Source of the DNA: Sanguibacter inulinus
GTDB taxonomy: Bacteria > Actinomycetota > Actinomycetes > Actinomycetales > Cellulomonadaceae
Reading direction: 5' to 3'
Assembly: GCF_013415325.1 (NCBI RefSeq)
Contig: NZ_JACBYE010000016.1
Coordinates: 1 to 64,000, forward strand
Length of the DNA stretch: 64,000 bases
Shown here: positions 35,787 through 44,192 of the stretch, piece by piece
Position numbering within the stretch: the stretch's first letter is position 1
Layout of the letters: each line of letters opens with the position of its first letter
The notes under the pieces: generated by a model
The model's input: only the letters and a program-made list of their open reading frames with translations
What the model was told of the DNA's origin: nothing
Databases searched by the model: none
Program-made: the position numbers and the translations under genes

Positions 35787-35835
35787 GAGCCCCGCAGCCG
35801 AGGACGGATGCCGCCTCAGACCGGCAGCTCAGGGC

Positions 35836-36237
35836 TCAGGCGAGGGTCGCGCGCAGACGGTCGAGGGACTCGACGGAGGGCGTGCGCCACTCGTCGAGGC
35901 TGCCGGCCTCTTCCCAGAGCTCGTAGAGCTCCGAGGACTCGCTGTCGGTCAGGGCGCGGTCTGCCATCTCGACGATCCACCGGATCTTGTCCTCGGTGAA
36001 CAGCGGGGCGACCTTCGACAGGTCCACGTCCGCGAGAGCCGGGTGCGCGGGCTCTGTCCCCTGCACCACGAGGGCGATCTCGACGAGAGCGATCGCGTAC
36101 TGACCGCCGTCCACCTCGAGGTAGTCGTCCTCGAAGGCCCATCCGAGCCCTTCGAAGCTGAACTCCCCGTGCTGGATGTCAGCGACGAGGTCCCCTGCTC
36201 CGTCGTTGCCGAACGGCTCGCTGCTCCACGCACCCAT
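35836..36237 (-). CDS. DUF4259 domain protein
   Basis: 133 residues. Starts MGAWSSEPFGNDGAGDLVAD, the typical MG-W-...-F-ND-A-D opening of DUF4259, followed by EYAIALVEIAL-like helices (GGQYAIALVEIALVV) and LYELWEEAGSLDEWRTPSVESLDRLRATL at the end. ATG at 36237 has GAAGGA upstream; the frame extends 16 codons further without support. Function unknown; family members are small soluble proteins. It lies alone between convergent neighbours and an empty gap. Confidence 0.82.
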   Translation of the reverse strand: MGAWSSEPFGNDGAGDLVADIQHGEFSFEGLGWAFEDDYLEVDGGQYAIALVEIALVVQGTEPAHPALADVDLSKVAPLFTEDKIRWIVEMADRALTDSESSELYELWEEAGSLDEWRTPSVESLDRLRATLA

Positions 36238-36424
36238 ATGGCATTCCTTCGTCTCGTCCTGTGCCCCCGTCGGGCTGCGCGACACGCCCCTGTCGGGCCG
36301 CGCGGCACGTGTGCTGCTCCTCCGCCGCCCAGACGCGCCGCTGCGTCCAGGCTGCGGTCGCCATCTTCCTGACGTGAGGCCCGCCTGAGCACCCTAGTCC
36401 CACAGGGCTCCCAGGTGAAGCCCG

Positions 36425-37354
36425 TCAGCGGGTGGCACTGCGCGGCCGTGGCTGGCAGACCGGACAGCTGAAGGACGAACGGTTCATGAACTCGTCCCGT
36501 CGGATCGTCGCGCCGCAGCGTCGGCACGGCTTCCCGGCCTGTCCGTAGGCCGCCAACGACCTGTCGAAGTAGCCCGACGCGCCGTTGACGTTGACGTAGA
36601 GGGCGTCGAAGCTGGTCCCGCCCTGGCTGAGCGCCTCGCGCATCACCTGCTCTGCCGCAGCGAGCACCGCACCTGCCTGCGCGCGCGACATCCCGGCGGT
36701 CCCGCGGGCGTAGTGCGTCGAGGCGCGCCACAGCGCCTCGTCGGCGTAGATGTTCCCGATCCCGGAGACGACGGTCTGGTCGAGCAGGGCTCGCTTGATC
36801 CCCGTGCGCCGGCCACGGATCCTGTCGACGAGCGCCGCCCGGCCGGGTGTCCCCTCGGCGACGGCGGGGTCGAGCAGGTCGCGGGCGATGTGGCTGACGG
36901 GCTCGGGCACGAGCGGCATGTCGGTGCCCAGACCTCCGGGGAGGCCGTCGGGGGTGCTGGTGAGCTCGGCGACGCTGAGGTGGCCGAAGGTCCGCTGGTC
37001 GACGAAGTCGAGGGCGAGCGGCTCACCGTCGGCTGCGGTGAGGTGGAGGCGCACCCTGAGGTGGCTCGACTCGGTGGCCAGGGTGTCCCCCGAGCGCACG
37101 AGCAGCTGACCGCTCATGCCGAGGTGGCCCAGGAGCGCGAGGCCGGGCTCGTCGAGGGTGAGCCACAGGTACTTGCCGCGCCGTGCCGCCTCGACGAGGC
37201 GCCGGCCGGGCAGGCGGGCTGCGAAGTCGACGGGTCCGCCCTCGTGCCTGCGGACGCTGTAGTCGCGGCGGACCTCGGCACGGTCGACGCGCGCGCCCAG
37301 CACGTGGCGGGCGAGACCGTCGCGGACGGTCTCGACCTCGGGGAGCTCAGGCAC
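36425..37354 (-). CDS. mutM: Formamidopyrimidine-DNA glycosylase
   Basis: 309 residues. Removes 8-oxoguanine and formamidopyrimidines. The catalytic N-terminal proline and glutamate are in [20 protein letters not shown]; the helix-two-turn-helix contains [25 protein letters not shown]; the zinc finger has C-X2-C...C-X2-C ([27 protein letters not shown]). It follows rnc by 36 bp; rpmF-rnc-mutM is the usual arrangement. Confidence 0.96.
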   Translation of the reverse strand: MPELPEVETVRDGLARHVLGARVDRAEVRRDYSVRRHEGGPVDFAARLPGRRLVEAARRGKYLWLTLDEPGLALLGHLGMSGQLLVRSGDTLATESSHLRVRLHLTAADGEPLALDFVDQRTFGHLSVAELTSTPDGLPGGLGTDMPLVPEPVSHIARDLLDPAVAEGTPGRAALVDRIRGRRTGIKRALLDQTVVSGIGNIYADEALWRASTHYARGTAGMSRAQAGAVLAAAEQVMREALSQGGTSFDALYVNVNGASGYFDRSLAAYGQAGKPCRRCGATIRRDEFMNRSSFSCPVCQPRPRSATR

Positions 37355-37390
37355 GGTGCGCCTCGGCGACGACGTCTACGCGCACAGGGC

Positions 37391-38095
37391 TCAGCGACCG
37401 GTGAGGGCTGCGTACGCCTGCTGCGCGGCGATCTGCTCGGCGTGCTTCTTGGCCGTGCCCTGGCCCGTGCCCATGACTGTGCCGTCGATGATCACGTGCG
37501 CGGTGAACAGGCGGGCGTGGTCGGGCCCTTCGCCCTCGCTCGTGTACTCGGGGGCGCCGACCTCGTGCTCGGCGGCGGCCTCCTGGAGCGAGGTCTTCCA
37601 GTCGAGGCCGGCACCGAGGTCGGCGGCGGCGTCGAGGGTGCTGTCCAGGAGCCTGTGGACAAAGCTGCGGGCCTCTTCGAGCCCGTGGCTCAGGTAGACG
37701 GCGCCGATGAGTGACTCCACGGTGTCCGACAAGATCGAGTCCTTGTCGAAGCCGCGGGTCTGCGACTCCCCCTTGCCGAGCAAGATGTAGTCGCCGAGGG
37801 ACAGCCTGCGGGCCACGGCCGCGAGGGCGCGCTGCGACACGGAGGCCGCACGCATCTTGGCGAGGTCGCCCTCGGGGCGGTCTGGGTGACGCTCGAACAG
37901 CGCCTCGGCCGAGACCAGGCCGAGCACGGCGTCCCCGAGGAACTCGAGGCGCTCGTTGGTCGGGATGCCTCCAGCCTCGTGGGCGAAAGACCTGTGCGTC
38001 AGGGAAAGCACGAGGAGCTCGGGGTCCAGATGGACCCCGAGCTCCTCGAGAAGGCTAGAAGCCGGTGAGACCTGACGACGTGCGTGTGATGCCAC
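37391..38095 (-). CDS. rnc: Ribonuclease III
   Basis: 234 residues. RNase III catalytic signature NERLEFLGDAVLGLVSAE near residue 45, with the second acidic cluster DTVESLIGAVYLSHG near 115, and a C-terminal double-stranded RNA-binding domain (DWKTSLQEAAAEHEVGAPEYTSEGEGPDHARLFTAHVIIDG...KKHAEQIAAQQAY). Processes rRNA precursors. It lies between rpmF and mutM, 47 bp from the former. Confidence 0.97.
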   Translation of the reverse strand: MASHARRQVSPASSLLEELGVHLDPELLVLSLTHRSFAHEAGGIPTNERLEFLGDAVLGLVSAEALFERHPDRPEGDLAKMRAASVSQRALAAVARRLSLGDYILLGKGESQTRGFDKDSILSDTVESLIGAVYLSHGLEEARSFVHRLLDSTLDAAADLGAGLDWKTSLQEAAAEHEVGAPEYTSEGEGPDHARLFTAHVIIDGTVMGTGQGTAKKHAEQIAAQQAYAALTGR

Positions 38096-38142
38096 CGGAA
38101 CTTCTCCTTCGACCGACTCGTGACGCCAGCAGCGCCGGCGAA

Positions 38143-38337
38143 TCAGTTAGCGTGCTCGGTGCGCAGCGCCTCGGCGTACTGACGACCCTTGTAGGTGCCG
38201 CACGTCGGGCACGCAGCGTGCGACAGCTTGTCGCCCTTGCACTGCGGGCACGTGGTGAGGTTCGCGGCGGTCGTCTTCCACTGCGAACGGCGCGCACGGG
38301 TGTTGCTGCGCGACATCTTGCGCTTCGGAACAGCCAC
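38143..38337 (-). CDS. rpmF: 50S ribosomal protein L32
   Basis: 64 residues from the GTG at 38337: [20 protein letters not shown], then a zinc ribbon with CPQC and CPTC (C-plus paralogue) and a [15 protein letters not shown] tail. Overlap-free but only 2 bp after the DUF177 stop, the near-universal DUF177-rpmF pairing. Presence of all four cysteines implies zinc dependence. Confidence 0.97.
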   Translation of the reverse strand: MAVPKRKMSRSNTRARRSQWKTTAANLTTCPQCKGDKLSHAACPTCGTYKGRQYAEALRTEHAN

Positions 38338-38339
38338 GG

Positions 38340-38915
38340 CTAGCTCTCTTTCGTCTCGTCGATAATGCTCTTGAGTGTCGACCACCGGGGGTCGAGCAGT
38401 TCGTGCTGGTGATCAGGATCGTCCGCCAGGTGGGCACCGCACTCGGAGCACAGCCCCGGGCAGTCGGGCGAACACAACGGTTGGAATGGTAGTGCAAGCA
38501 CCACCGAATCCCTAAGCACGGGTTCGAGGTCGATCATATCGTCCTCGAGCTCGTGCACTTCTTCTTCTTCGTCGTCGTCGCCCGCGTCCTCGGCGGCCTT
38601 GGCACGCTCGGGGTACACGAACAGCTCCGTGACGGAGAAGTCGACGTCGTCGACCACCTCGTCCAGGCACCGGACGCACTCGCCGACCGACTGGCCTGCG
38701 ACGGTTCCGGAGACCAGGACACCCTCCATCACGGCTTCGAGCCTCAGGTCGAGGCTGATGTCGCTACCTTCGGGGATCCCGATGACGACAGTCCCGAGGT
38801 CCACCGGCGCCGGGACCGTGAGCGTGACCTCACGCATCGAGCCAGGACGCCTGCTGAGCTCACGAGTGTCGAGAACGAGAGGCGAACGAGGATCGAGAGT
38901 GATGAGGTGCTCCAC
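38340..38915 (-). CDS. DUF177 (YceD-like) protein
   Basis: 191 residues. N-terminal [16 protein letters not shown], a core with [33 protein letters not shown], an acidic stretch ([14 protein letters not shown]), and a C-terminal Cys-rich motif [15 protein letters not shown] that likely binds zinc. DUF177 proteins are linked to 23S rRNA accumulation and always precede rpmF. The GTG at 38915 has no clear ribosome binding site. Probably the first gene of DUF177-rpmF-rnc-mutM. Confidence 0.92.
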   Translation of the reverse strand: MEHLITLDPRSPLVLDTRELSRRPGSMREVTLTVPAPVDLGTVVIGIPEGSDISLDLRLEAVMEGVLVSGTVAGQSVGECVRCLDEVVDDVDFSVTELFVYPERAKAAEDAGDDDEEEEVHELEDDMIDLEPVLRDSVVLALPFQPLCSPDCPGLCSECGAHLADDPDHQHELLDPRWSTLKSIIDETKES

Positions 38916-39012
38916 GGTGTGTCCGAAGGTGGTGGGTGCTGGGATCGTCGGCTGGCCACCGACGTGAGCCGGGGATCAGCAGCCCCACCGTCACCGGCAG
39001 GGCCAACAGACA

Positions 39013-39018
39013 ATACTA
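39013..39018 (-). promoter_or_regulatory. Candidate -10 (TAGTAT) of the DUF177-rpmF-rnc-mutM operon
   Basis: Minus-strand TAGTAT in the 234-bp gap, about 100 nt before the DUF177 start. The -35 position (TCTGGG) is poor. Nothing else is recognisable in the gap. Confidence 0.45.
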
Positions 39019-39149
39019 CGCCATCGAGGGCTGTGCCCAGACCCCTGGAGAGCGGGACCTGCGGCGAACGGTGAGACCCTTCTCACCCTCGTGGCGAGCA
39101 GCAGCCGTCGCCGCAGCGGGCGCCCGCCAGGGCGGACGTGCCGCCCTGC

Positions 39150-39671
39150 CTACCTCTGGTCCTGCGGCTGGCCTGCCTCGTCGAGACGCTCGGCGAGCCT
39201 GTCGCGGCCCGCGTGCACCTGGGCGAGGACCTTGCCCAGGTCGATCTCGAACTCGGCGAGCCGACGGTCGCAGTAGTCGTCCGCCTCGCGGCGCAGCTTG
39301 GCCGCGGTCGCCTCGGCCTCGGCGACGAGCTCGCGGGCCTGGACCTGGCCCTGCAGCACCACCTGCTCGGAGGCGACGAGCTCGGCGGCGCGACGACGAG
39401 CCGTCTCGATGAGCTCTTCGGCCTGCGCGTGGGCGTCGTTGAGCACCTGGTCGGCGTCGGAGAGCACCTCGTCGGCACGGGTCAGCTGGGTCGGCAGCGC
39501 CTCGCGGAGCTCGTCGAGGAGGTCGAGAGCCTCGTTCCGGTTGACGAGGACCGACGACGACATCGGCATCGTCCGGGCGCGCTCGACGAGGTCGGTCAGC
39601 GCGTCGAGGATCGCGGGCACACCGGCGCTCTCCCCCTCGACGAAGGTCTCGTGGTCGTCCTGCGGGCTCAT
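39150..39671 (-). CDS. Coiled-coil protein, DivIVA/ATP-synthase-b-like
   Basis: 173 residues. After FVEGESAGVPAILDALTDLVERARTMPMSSSVLVNRNEALDLLDELREALP the protein is one long charged helix (ADEVLSDADQVLNDAHAQAEELIETARRRAAELVA...). Such proteins with an SSSVLVNR-type box are annotated as cell-division initiation or ATP synthase b-like proteins in actinobacteria; the position right after coaD is conserved. The ATG at 39671 has AAGGAG upstream and overlaps the coaD stop by 4 bp. A role in division or as a scaffold is an inference. Confidence 0.72.
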   Translation of the reverse strand: MSPQDDHETFVEGESAGVPAILDALTDLVERARTMPMSSSVLVNRNEALDLLDELREALPTQLTRADEVLSDADQVLNDAHAQAEELIETARRRAAELVASEQVVLQGQVQARELVAEAEATAAKLRREADDYCDRRLAEFEIDLGKVLAQVHAGRDRLAERLDEAGQPQDQR

Positions 39672-40240
39672 GAGGCTCCTTGGTTCGGGTGGTCGGCGGG
39701 GCCGGGAGGGGTGACCCCGCCGGGAAGAGGTGTGGCTGGCGAGCCGGGCTGCGCGCCGGTCGAGACGACACCGAGGGCTCGTCGCACGGCGTCTGCGACA
39801 CCCGGCGGGACGAGGTCGTCGACCTGCCCGCCGTGACGGGCGACGTCCTTGACCATCGACGAGGCGATGTGGGCGTAGCGCGGGTCTGCGGTGAGGAACA
39901 CCGACTCGACGCCCGAGAGGTGGCGGTTCATGAGCGCCATCGGCTGCTCGGCGTCGTAGTCCGCTCCCCCGCGCAGCCCTTTGACGACGGCGACGGCGCC
40001 CAGCTCGCGGCAGAGGTCGACCAGGAGCCCCGGCACCTCGACCACCCGGACGGAGGGCAGGTGAGCGCACGCAGCGCGGGCGAGAGCGACACGCGAGTCG
40101 ACGTCGAGCAGCGCCGACTTCGAGGCGTTGCGGGCGACGCCGACCACGACCTCGTCGAAGAGCAGCGTCGCCCGACGGACGACGTCCAGGTGCCCCAGGG
40201 TGATCGGGTCGAAGGATCCCGGGCAGACGGCAAGAGTCAC
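39668..40240 (-). CDS. coaD: Phosphopantetheine adenylyltransferase CoaD
   Basis: 190 residues. Makes dephospho-CoA from 4'-phosphopantetheine and ATP. Motifs CPGSFDPITLGHLDVV at the start, ARNASKSALLDVDSRV, VKGLRGGADYDAEQPMALMNRHL and the ISSS/T equivalent IASSMVKDVARHGG. A Pro/Gly-rich tail of about 35 residues (TGAQPGSPATPLPGGVTPPG) follows the usual end. The GTG at 40240 has TACCGT exactly 6 nt upstream, a leaderless signal. Confidence 0.96.
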   Translation of the reverse strand: MTLAVCPGSFDPITLGHLDVVRRATLLFDEVVVGVARNASKSALLDVDSRVALARAACAHLPSVRVVEVPGLLVDLCRELGAVAVVKGLRGGADYDAEQPMALMNRHLSGVESVFLTADPRYAHIASSMVKDVARHGGQVDDLVPPGVADAVRRALGVVSTGAQPGSPATPLPGGVTPPGPADHPNQGAS

Positions 40241-40246
40241 CCGCTC

Positions 40247-40279
40247 ACGGTAGTACACCCCCACCTCGTGTCCCATGAT
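40247..40279. promoter_or_regulatory. Divergent leaderless promoters, coaD and GNAT gene
   Basis: TACCGT (minus strand, 40247-40252) ends 6 nt before the coaD GTG; CATGAT (plus strand, 40274-40279) ends 6 nt before the GNAT ATG. The two starts are only 45 bp apart, so both promoters overlap within one RNA polymerase footprint. Confidence 0.55.
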
Positions 40280-40285
40280 TGAGCC

Positions 40286-41137
40286 ATGACGTCCGAGAAC
40301 GAGCAGCCGGCCCCTGACCCCGCTCCCTCGACGACGGACGGTCCAGGTACCCGCCCGGCGTCCTCCGCCCGACCTGGGGTCGACCTCGAGCCGTTGGTCA
40401 CCGCCGCCGACCTGGAAGAGCTCCACACCGGTGTGCTGAGCCCGTCCTTCCCGTCCGAAGAGCTCGAGAGCCTCGAGTCGCTCGTGGAGGGCTGCACGAG
40501 CGGCCGCACCCGTGCGCTCGGCGTCCGGCGCGACGGCCGGATCGTGGCCGGTGCCGTTGCCGCGGGCTCCGGAGTACCCGGCGACGTGATGCTGCTGGTC
40601 TACCTCGCGATCGCCCCGGGGCAGCGCGGCGGCGGCATCGGCGGCGCGCTGCTCGATGCCGCGGTCCAGACGTGGGTGGCCGAGTCCGCCCCCGGCCTGC
40701 TGCTCGCCGAGGTCGAGCACCCGGACCACCACGAGGCCAGCGAGGCGCACGGGGACCCGGCAGCACGGCTGCGCTTCTACGCCCGCCACGGGGCGCGGGT
40801 GCTCGCGGTGCCGTACTTCCAGCCCGGGCTGGGGGCTGCCGGTGCTCGCGTCCCTGCGCTGCTCCTCACCACGCTGCACGTCGCGCCCGAGGCCGTCGCC
40901 GAGGGCCCCGTCGACGCGCCGACAGCCGTGGTGGCCGGTCCGCTCCGTACGTTCCTCGAGGCGTACCTCGTCGGCTCCGAGGAGTCGCTGCGTGACGACG
41001 CCGACACCCGGGCGCTGCTGGACTCTGTGAGCGGCCCGACGGTCGGGCTCGTCGACCCAACGGACCTCGCGAGCGTCCCGGTCGGGATGGCGTGGGCCAC
41101 CGAGGTTGCGCCGATCCAGGACGGCGACGACTCCTGA
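40286..41137 (+). CDS. GNAT family N-acetyltransferase
   Basis: 283 residues. After a Pro/Ser-rich leader of about 35 residues the GNAT motif A is clear: VMLLVYLAIAPGQRGGGIGGALLDAAVQTW, and later LRFYARHGARVLAVPYFQPGLG, a typical motif B. The C-terminal 70 residues are helical and not part of a standard GNAT domain. Start ATG at 40286 has no ribosome binding site, matching the leaderless promoter upstream. Substrate unknown. Confidence 0.85.
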   Translation: MTSENEQPAPDPAPSTTDGPGTRPASSARPGVDLEPLVTAADLEELHTGVLSPSFPSEELESLESLVEGCTSGRTRALGVRRDGRIVAGAVAAGSGVPGDVMLLVYLAIAPGQRGGGIGGALLDAAVQTWVAESAPGLLLAEVEHPDHHEASEAHGDPAARLRFYARHGARVLAVPYFQPGLGAAGARVPALLLTTLHVAPEAVAEGPVDAPTAVVAGPLRTFLEAYLVGSEESLRDDADTRALLDSVSGPTVGLVDPTDLASVPVGMAWATEVAPIQDGDDS

Positions 41138-41150
41138 GCCAGGTGCCGGC

Positions 41151-41741
41151 CTAGGAGATGCCGGCGGTCTGCGCGCCGTCGTCCTCGCCTGCCCCGACGG
41201 GCTCGGCGTAGTGCACCAGCGTCTCGCCATAGGGCTTGGTGACGATGAGCCTCCACGACGCCGGCCAGGTCGGCTCGGGGGTGCGTGACGACCGCTCGAC
41301 CACGATCACCGCGTCGTCCGACACGTGCCCCTCGAGGGCGAGGAGCAGAGCGGCGACGTCGTCGTCGCTCATGTCGTACGGCGGGTCGAGGAACACGAGA
41401 TCCCACGGCTGGGTGGGCGGCTGCGCGACGAAGCGCTCGGCGCGGTCCGTGACCACCCGCACCCCGGGGAGCCCGAGGGAGTCGACGTTCTTCTGGCACA
41501 CCTGGGCGGCAACCCGGCCCGCCTCGACGAGCACGACGGTCGAGGCCCCGCGGCTGGCGGCCTCGAGACCGAGCGCCCCCGACCCCGCGCACAGATCCAG
41601 CACGCGCGCGCCGTCGAGCACCTCGTAGTGCTCGAGCCTGGAGAAGATCGCCTCGCGCACCTTGTCGCTCGTGGGGCGCGTGCCCTTCGGTGGGACGGCG
41701 AGGCTCCTGCCGCCGACGAGCCCTGCCACGATCCGAGTCAC
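41151..41741 (-). CDS. rsmD: 16S rRNA (guanine966-N2)-methyltransferase RsmD
   Basis: 196 residues. Begins TRIVAGLVGGRSLAVPPKGTRPTSDKVREAIFS, the RsmD signature, with SAM-binding VLDLCAGSGALGLEAASRGA and the catalytic DPPY in LVFLDPPYDMSDDD. GTG at 41741, with TACGCT 6 nt upstream predicting a leaderless mRNA; the longer frame upstream is unsupported. It runs between recG and, across the GNAT gene, coaD, the common actinobacterial order. Confidence 0.95.
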   Translation of the reverse strand: MTRIVAGLVGGRSLAVPPKGTRPTSDKVREAIFSRLEHYEVLDGARVLDLCAGSGALGLEAASRGASTVVLVEAGRVAAQVCQKNVDSLGLPGVRVVTDRAERFVAQPPTQPWDLVFLDPPYDMSDDDVAALLLALEGHVSDDAVIVVERSSRTPEPTWPASWRLIVTKPYGETLVHYAEPVGAGEDDGAQTAGIS

Positions 41742-41747
41742 CGGACC

Positions 41748-41753
41748 AGCGTA
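41748..41753 (-). promoter_or_regulatory. -10 element TACGCT, leaderless promoter of rsmD
   Basis: Minus-strand TACGCT with a 6-nt gap to the GTG at 41741. Confidence 0.55.
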
Positions 41754-41818
41754 GCGATCACCGAGCCGTGGTCGGGCCAGCCGCAGCCGCGCGGGCCGCG
41801 AGCGCGGTCCGAGCCGGT

Positions 41819-41898
41819 CTCGCAGAGCCCGACCGTCCGAGCGGTCCGAACGGTTCAAGCGTTCCGAGCGGCCCGAGCGGTCCGGCGGGCTCTGCGAG
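41819..41898. repeat. Hairpin arms enclosing a 9-bp tandem repeat
   Basis: Perfect 13-bp inverted arms CTCGCAGAGCCCG/CGGGCTCTGCGAG at 41819-41831 and 41886-41898 enclose six imperfect 9-bp units of the type CGGTCCGAG. The element lies between recG and rsmD, about 80 bp before the rsmD start, where it could act as a terminator for recG. In one frame the repeat reads as Gly-Pro-Ser, but it lacks a start signal and is not called a gene. Confidence 0.75.
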
Positions 41899-41909
41899 GG
41901 CGGGGCGCC

Positions 41910-44192
41910 TCACGACCTGTCGAGGTACTCGGCCCGCTCCCCCGTGACCCGCTCGGTGATCTCGGCGAGCAGCAAGGGATGACCGGCGAGGGTCGGGTCG
42001 GCAGCGACGAGGGTCGCAGCGTCTTCGCGCGCCTGCTCGATCACTGCCGTGTCCCGCACCACACGCAGCAGCTGGAGCGAGGTCGACCGGCCGGACTGCG
42101 CGGCTCCGAGGACGTCGCCCTCGCTGCGCATCTCGAGGTCCGCCGCAGCGAGCTCGAAGCCGTCGGTCGTCGAGGCAAGAGTCTTGAGGCGGGTGCTCGC
42201 CGGCGCTGCCTCGGCCATCTCCGAGACGAGGAAGCACAGACCTGCGTCGGCCCCTCGACCGACCCGGCCACGCAGCTGGTGCAGCTGGGACAGCCCGAAG
42301 CGGTCGGCGTCGAGCACGACCATCGCTGTCGCGCGAGGCACGTCGACCCCGACCTCAATCACCGTCGTCGAGACGAGCAGGTCCACGTCACCGGCGGTGA
42401 AGGCGGCCATCGCCGCCTCTTTCTCGGCAGGGGGCATCTGGCCGTGCAGGATCCCGATCCGCACACCGCGGAGCACCTCGAGGTCGGCGAGCTCCTCGGC
42501 CACCTCGAGGACCGCGCGCAGGGGGCGGCGGTTCGACGTGGGGGGCGCGGCGGGCGCTCCCGTGCCAGACGCGCCGGCTGGCACGTCGAGGCCGAGCGTC
42601 CCGTCGTCGGACCCCGGCTCGTCAGCCCCGTCGGCCTCGTCGGTGTCGCCTGTGATGCGCGGGCACACCACGTACGCCTGCCGCCCGGCGTCGATCTCCT
42701 CCCGGACCTTCGCCCAGGTCCTGGCGATCCAGGCCGGCTTCTGCGCCGGGACGACGTGCGTGGTGATCCCCGAGCGGCCGGCCGGGATCTCGCGCAGCGT
42801 CGAGGTCTCGAGGTCCCCGAAGACCGTCATGGCCACGGTGCGAGGGATCGGCGTCGCGGTCATGACGAGCAGGTGCGGGACCGTGCGGGCCTTGGCGCGC
42901 AGCATGTCGCGCTGCTCGACCCCGAAGCGGTGCTGCTCGTCGACGACGACGAGCCCGAGCTCGGCGAACTGGACGCCGGCGCTGAGCAGCGCGTGGGTGC
43001 CCACGACGATCCCGGCCGCGCCCGACGCGGCGTCGAGCAGGTTCTTCTTCTTGACGGCGGCAGGCTGGGACCCGGTGACGAGGGCGACACGGGTGCCGTG
43101 CGAGGCACCGCCGAGCATGCCGCCGGCCGCGAGGTCGCCGAGCAGACCGGAGAGCGTCCGGGCGTGCTGGGCCGCGAGGACCTCGGTCGGGGCCAGGAGC
43201 GCGGCCTGTCCACCGGCGTCGACCACCTGGAGCATGGCCCGCAGGGCGACCACGGTCTTGCCGGAGCCGACCTCACCCTGGAGCAACCGCTGCATGGGGT
43301 GCGGGGCAGCGAGCTCGGCCGCGATCTCCGCGCCGACCTCCCGCTGGCCGTCGGTGAGCGTGAACGGCAACGAGGCGTCGAAGTCGCTCAGCAGCGAGGG
43401 GCCGTCGGTGGTCAGCGGCCGGGCTGTCGCCTCGAGCGCAGCGGCCTCGGAGCGGCGCAGCGCGAGCGCGGTCTGCAGGACGAAGGCCTCTTCGTAGCGC
43501 AGCCTCTTCTGCCCGCGACGCCACTCCTGCTCTTCGGCCGGGACGTGGATGTCACGGAAGGCCTGGTGCAGGCTCTCCAGCCCGCGACGCTCGAGCACCT
43601 CGGCGGGGATCGGGTCGGGGATGTCCGCAGGGGTCAACGGGTCGAGGACTGTCCGGACAGTCTGGTGGAGCTTCCACGTCGGCATGGCGGCGCTGGCCGG
43701 GTAGATCGGGGTGAGCAGGCTGGCCTCGACCAGCCCGGCTTCCGCGCTGTCGACGTCGACCCCGTGCAGCAGGTAGTCGGGGTGGGTCAGCTGGCGCTCG
43801 TTGCGGTACTCGGAGACGACGCCTGTGAACAACCCGGTGCGGCCGGGCTTGAGGCGCGCCTCGTGGGTGCGCAGCGCACCCTTGTGCTTGGCGAAGAACG
43901 TGAGGGAGAGCCTGTCGGTGCCGTCAGAGACCACGGCCTGGAGCATCGCCCCGCCGCGGCTGCGCATCTCGCGGACCGTCGCGCTGACGACCTCGGCGAC
44001 GACCGTCACGTGCTCCCCGACCACGAGGATCGAGATCTCGGTCATCGTGCCGGGATCGGCGTAGCGCCGCGGGTAGTGACGGAGCAGGTCGCCGGTGGTC
44101 TCCAGGCCGAGCTTCGCGAGCGGCGCCGCGGGGCGCTTCCCGAGGAGCCTGTCGAGGCGTTCGTCGAGGCTGAAGGGGCTGTCGATGCTCAC
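41910..44192 (-). CDS. recG: ATP-dependent DNA helicase RecG
   Basis: 760 residues. N-terminal wedge/OB domain (EISILVVGEHVTVVAEV), then superfamily-2 helicase motifs: Walker A LLQGEVGSGKTVVAL, DEAH-type VVVDEQHRFGVEQRD, TATPIPRT, and the motif VI region DRFGLSQLHQLRGRVGRG. A Gly/Ala/Pro insertion of about 40 residues lies between the two helicase lobes near residue 540. Rescues stalled replication forks. It overlaps the DAK2 gene stop/start by 4 bp. Confidence 0.96.
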   Translation of the reverse strand: MSIDSPFSLDERLDRLLGKRPAAPLAKLGLETTGDLLRHYPRRYADPGTMTEISILVVGEHVTVVAEVVSATVREMRSRGGAMLQAVVSDGTDRLSLTFFAKHKGALRTHEARLKPGRTGLFTGVVSEYRNERQLTHPDYLLHGVDVDSAEAGLVEASLLTPIYPASAAMPTWKLHQTVRTVLDPLTPADIPDPIPAEVLERRGLESLHQAFRDIHVPAEEQEWRRGQKRLRYEEAFVLQTALALRRSEAAALEATARPLTTDGPSLLSDFDASLPFTLTDGQREVGAEIAAELAAPHPMQRLLQGEVGSGKTVVALRAMLQVVDAGGQAALLAPTEVLAAQHARTLSGLLGDLAAGGMLGGASHGTRVALVTGSQPAAVKKKNLLDAASGAAGIVVGTHALLSAGVQFAELGLVVVDEQHRFGVEQRDMLRAKARTVPHLLVMTATPIPRTVAMTVFGDLETSTLREIPAGRSGITTHVVPAQKPAWIARTWAKVREEIDAGRQAYVVCPRITGDTDEADGADEPGSDDGTLGLDVPAGASGTGAPAAPPTSNRRPLRAVLEVAEELADLEVLRGVRIGILHGQMPPAEKEAAMAAFTAGDVDLLVSTTVIEVGVDVPRATAMVVLDADRFGLSQLHQLRGRVGRGADAGLCFLVSEMAEAAPASTRLKTLASTTDGFELAAADLEMRSEGDVLGAAQSGRSTSLQLLRVVRDTAVIEQAREDAATLVAADPTLAGHPLLLAEITERVTGERAEYLDRS

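Noticed and set aside
36290-36424. Small gene between DUF4259 and mutM
   Set aside because: Open frames here are shadows without ribosome binding site or recognisable product.
41690-41947. Collagen-like Gly-Pro-Ser peptide
   Set aside because: Comes only from reading the 9-bp repeat in frame; no start signal, and it overlaps the rsmD and recG ends.
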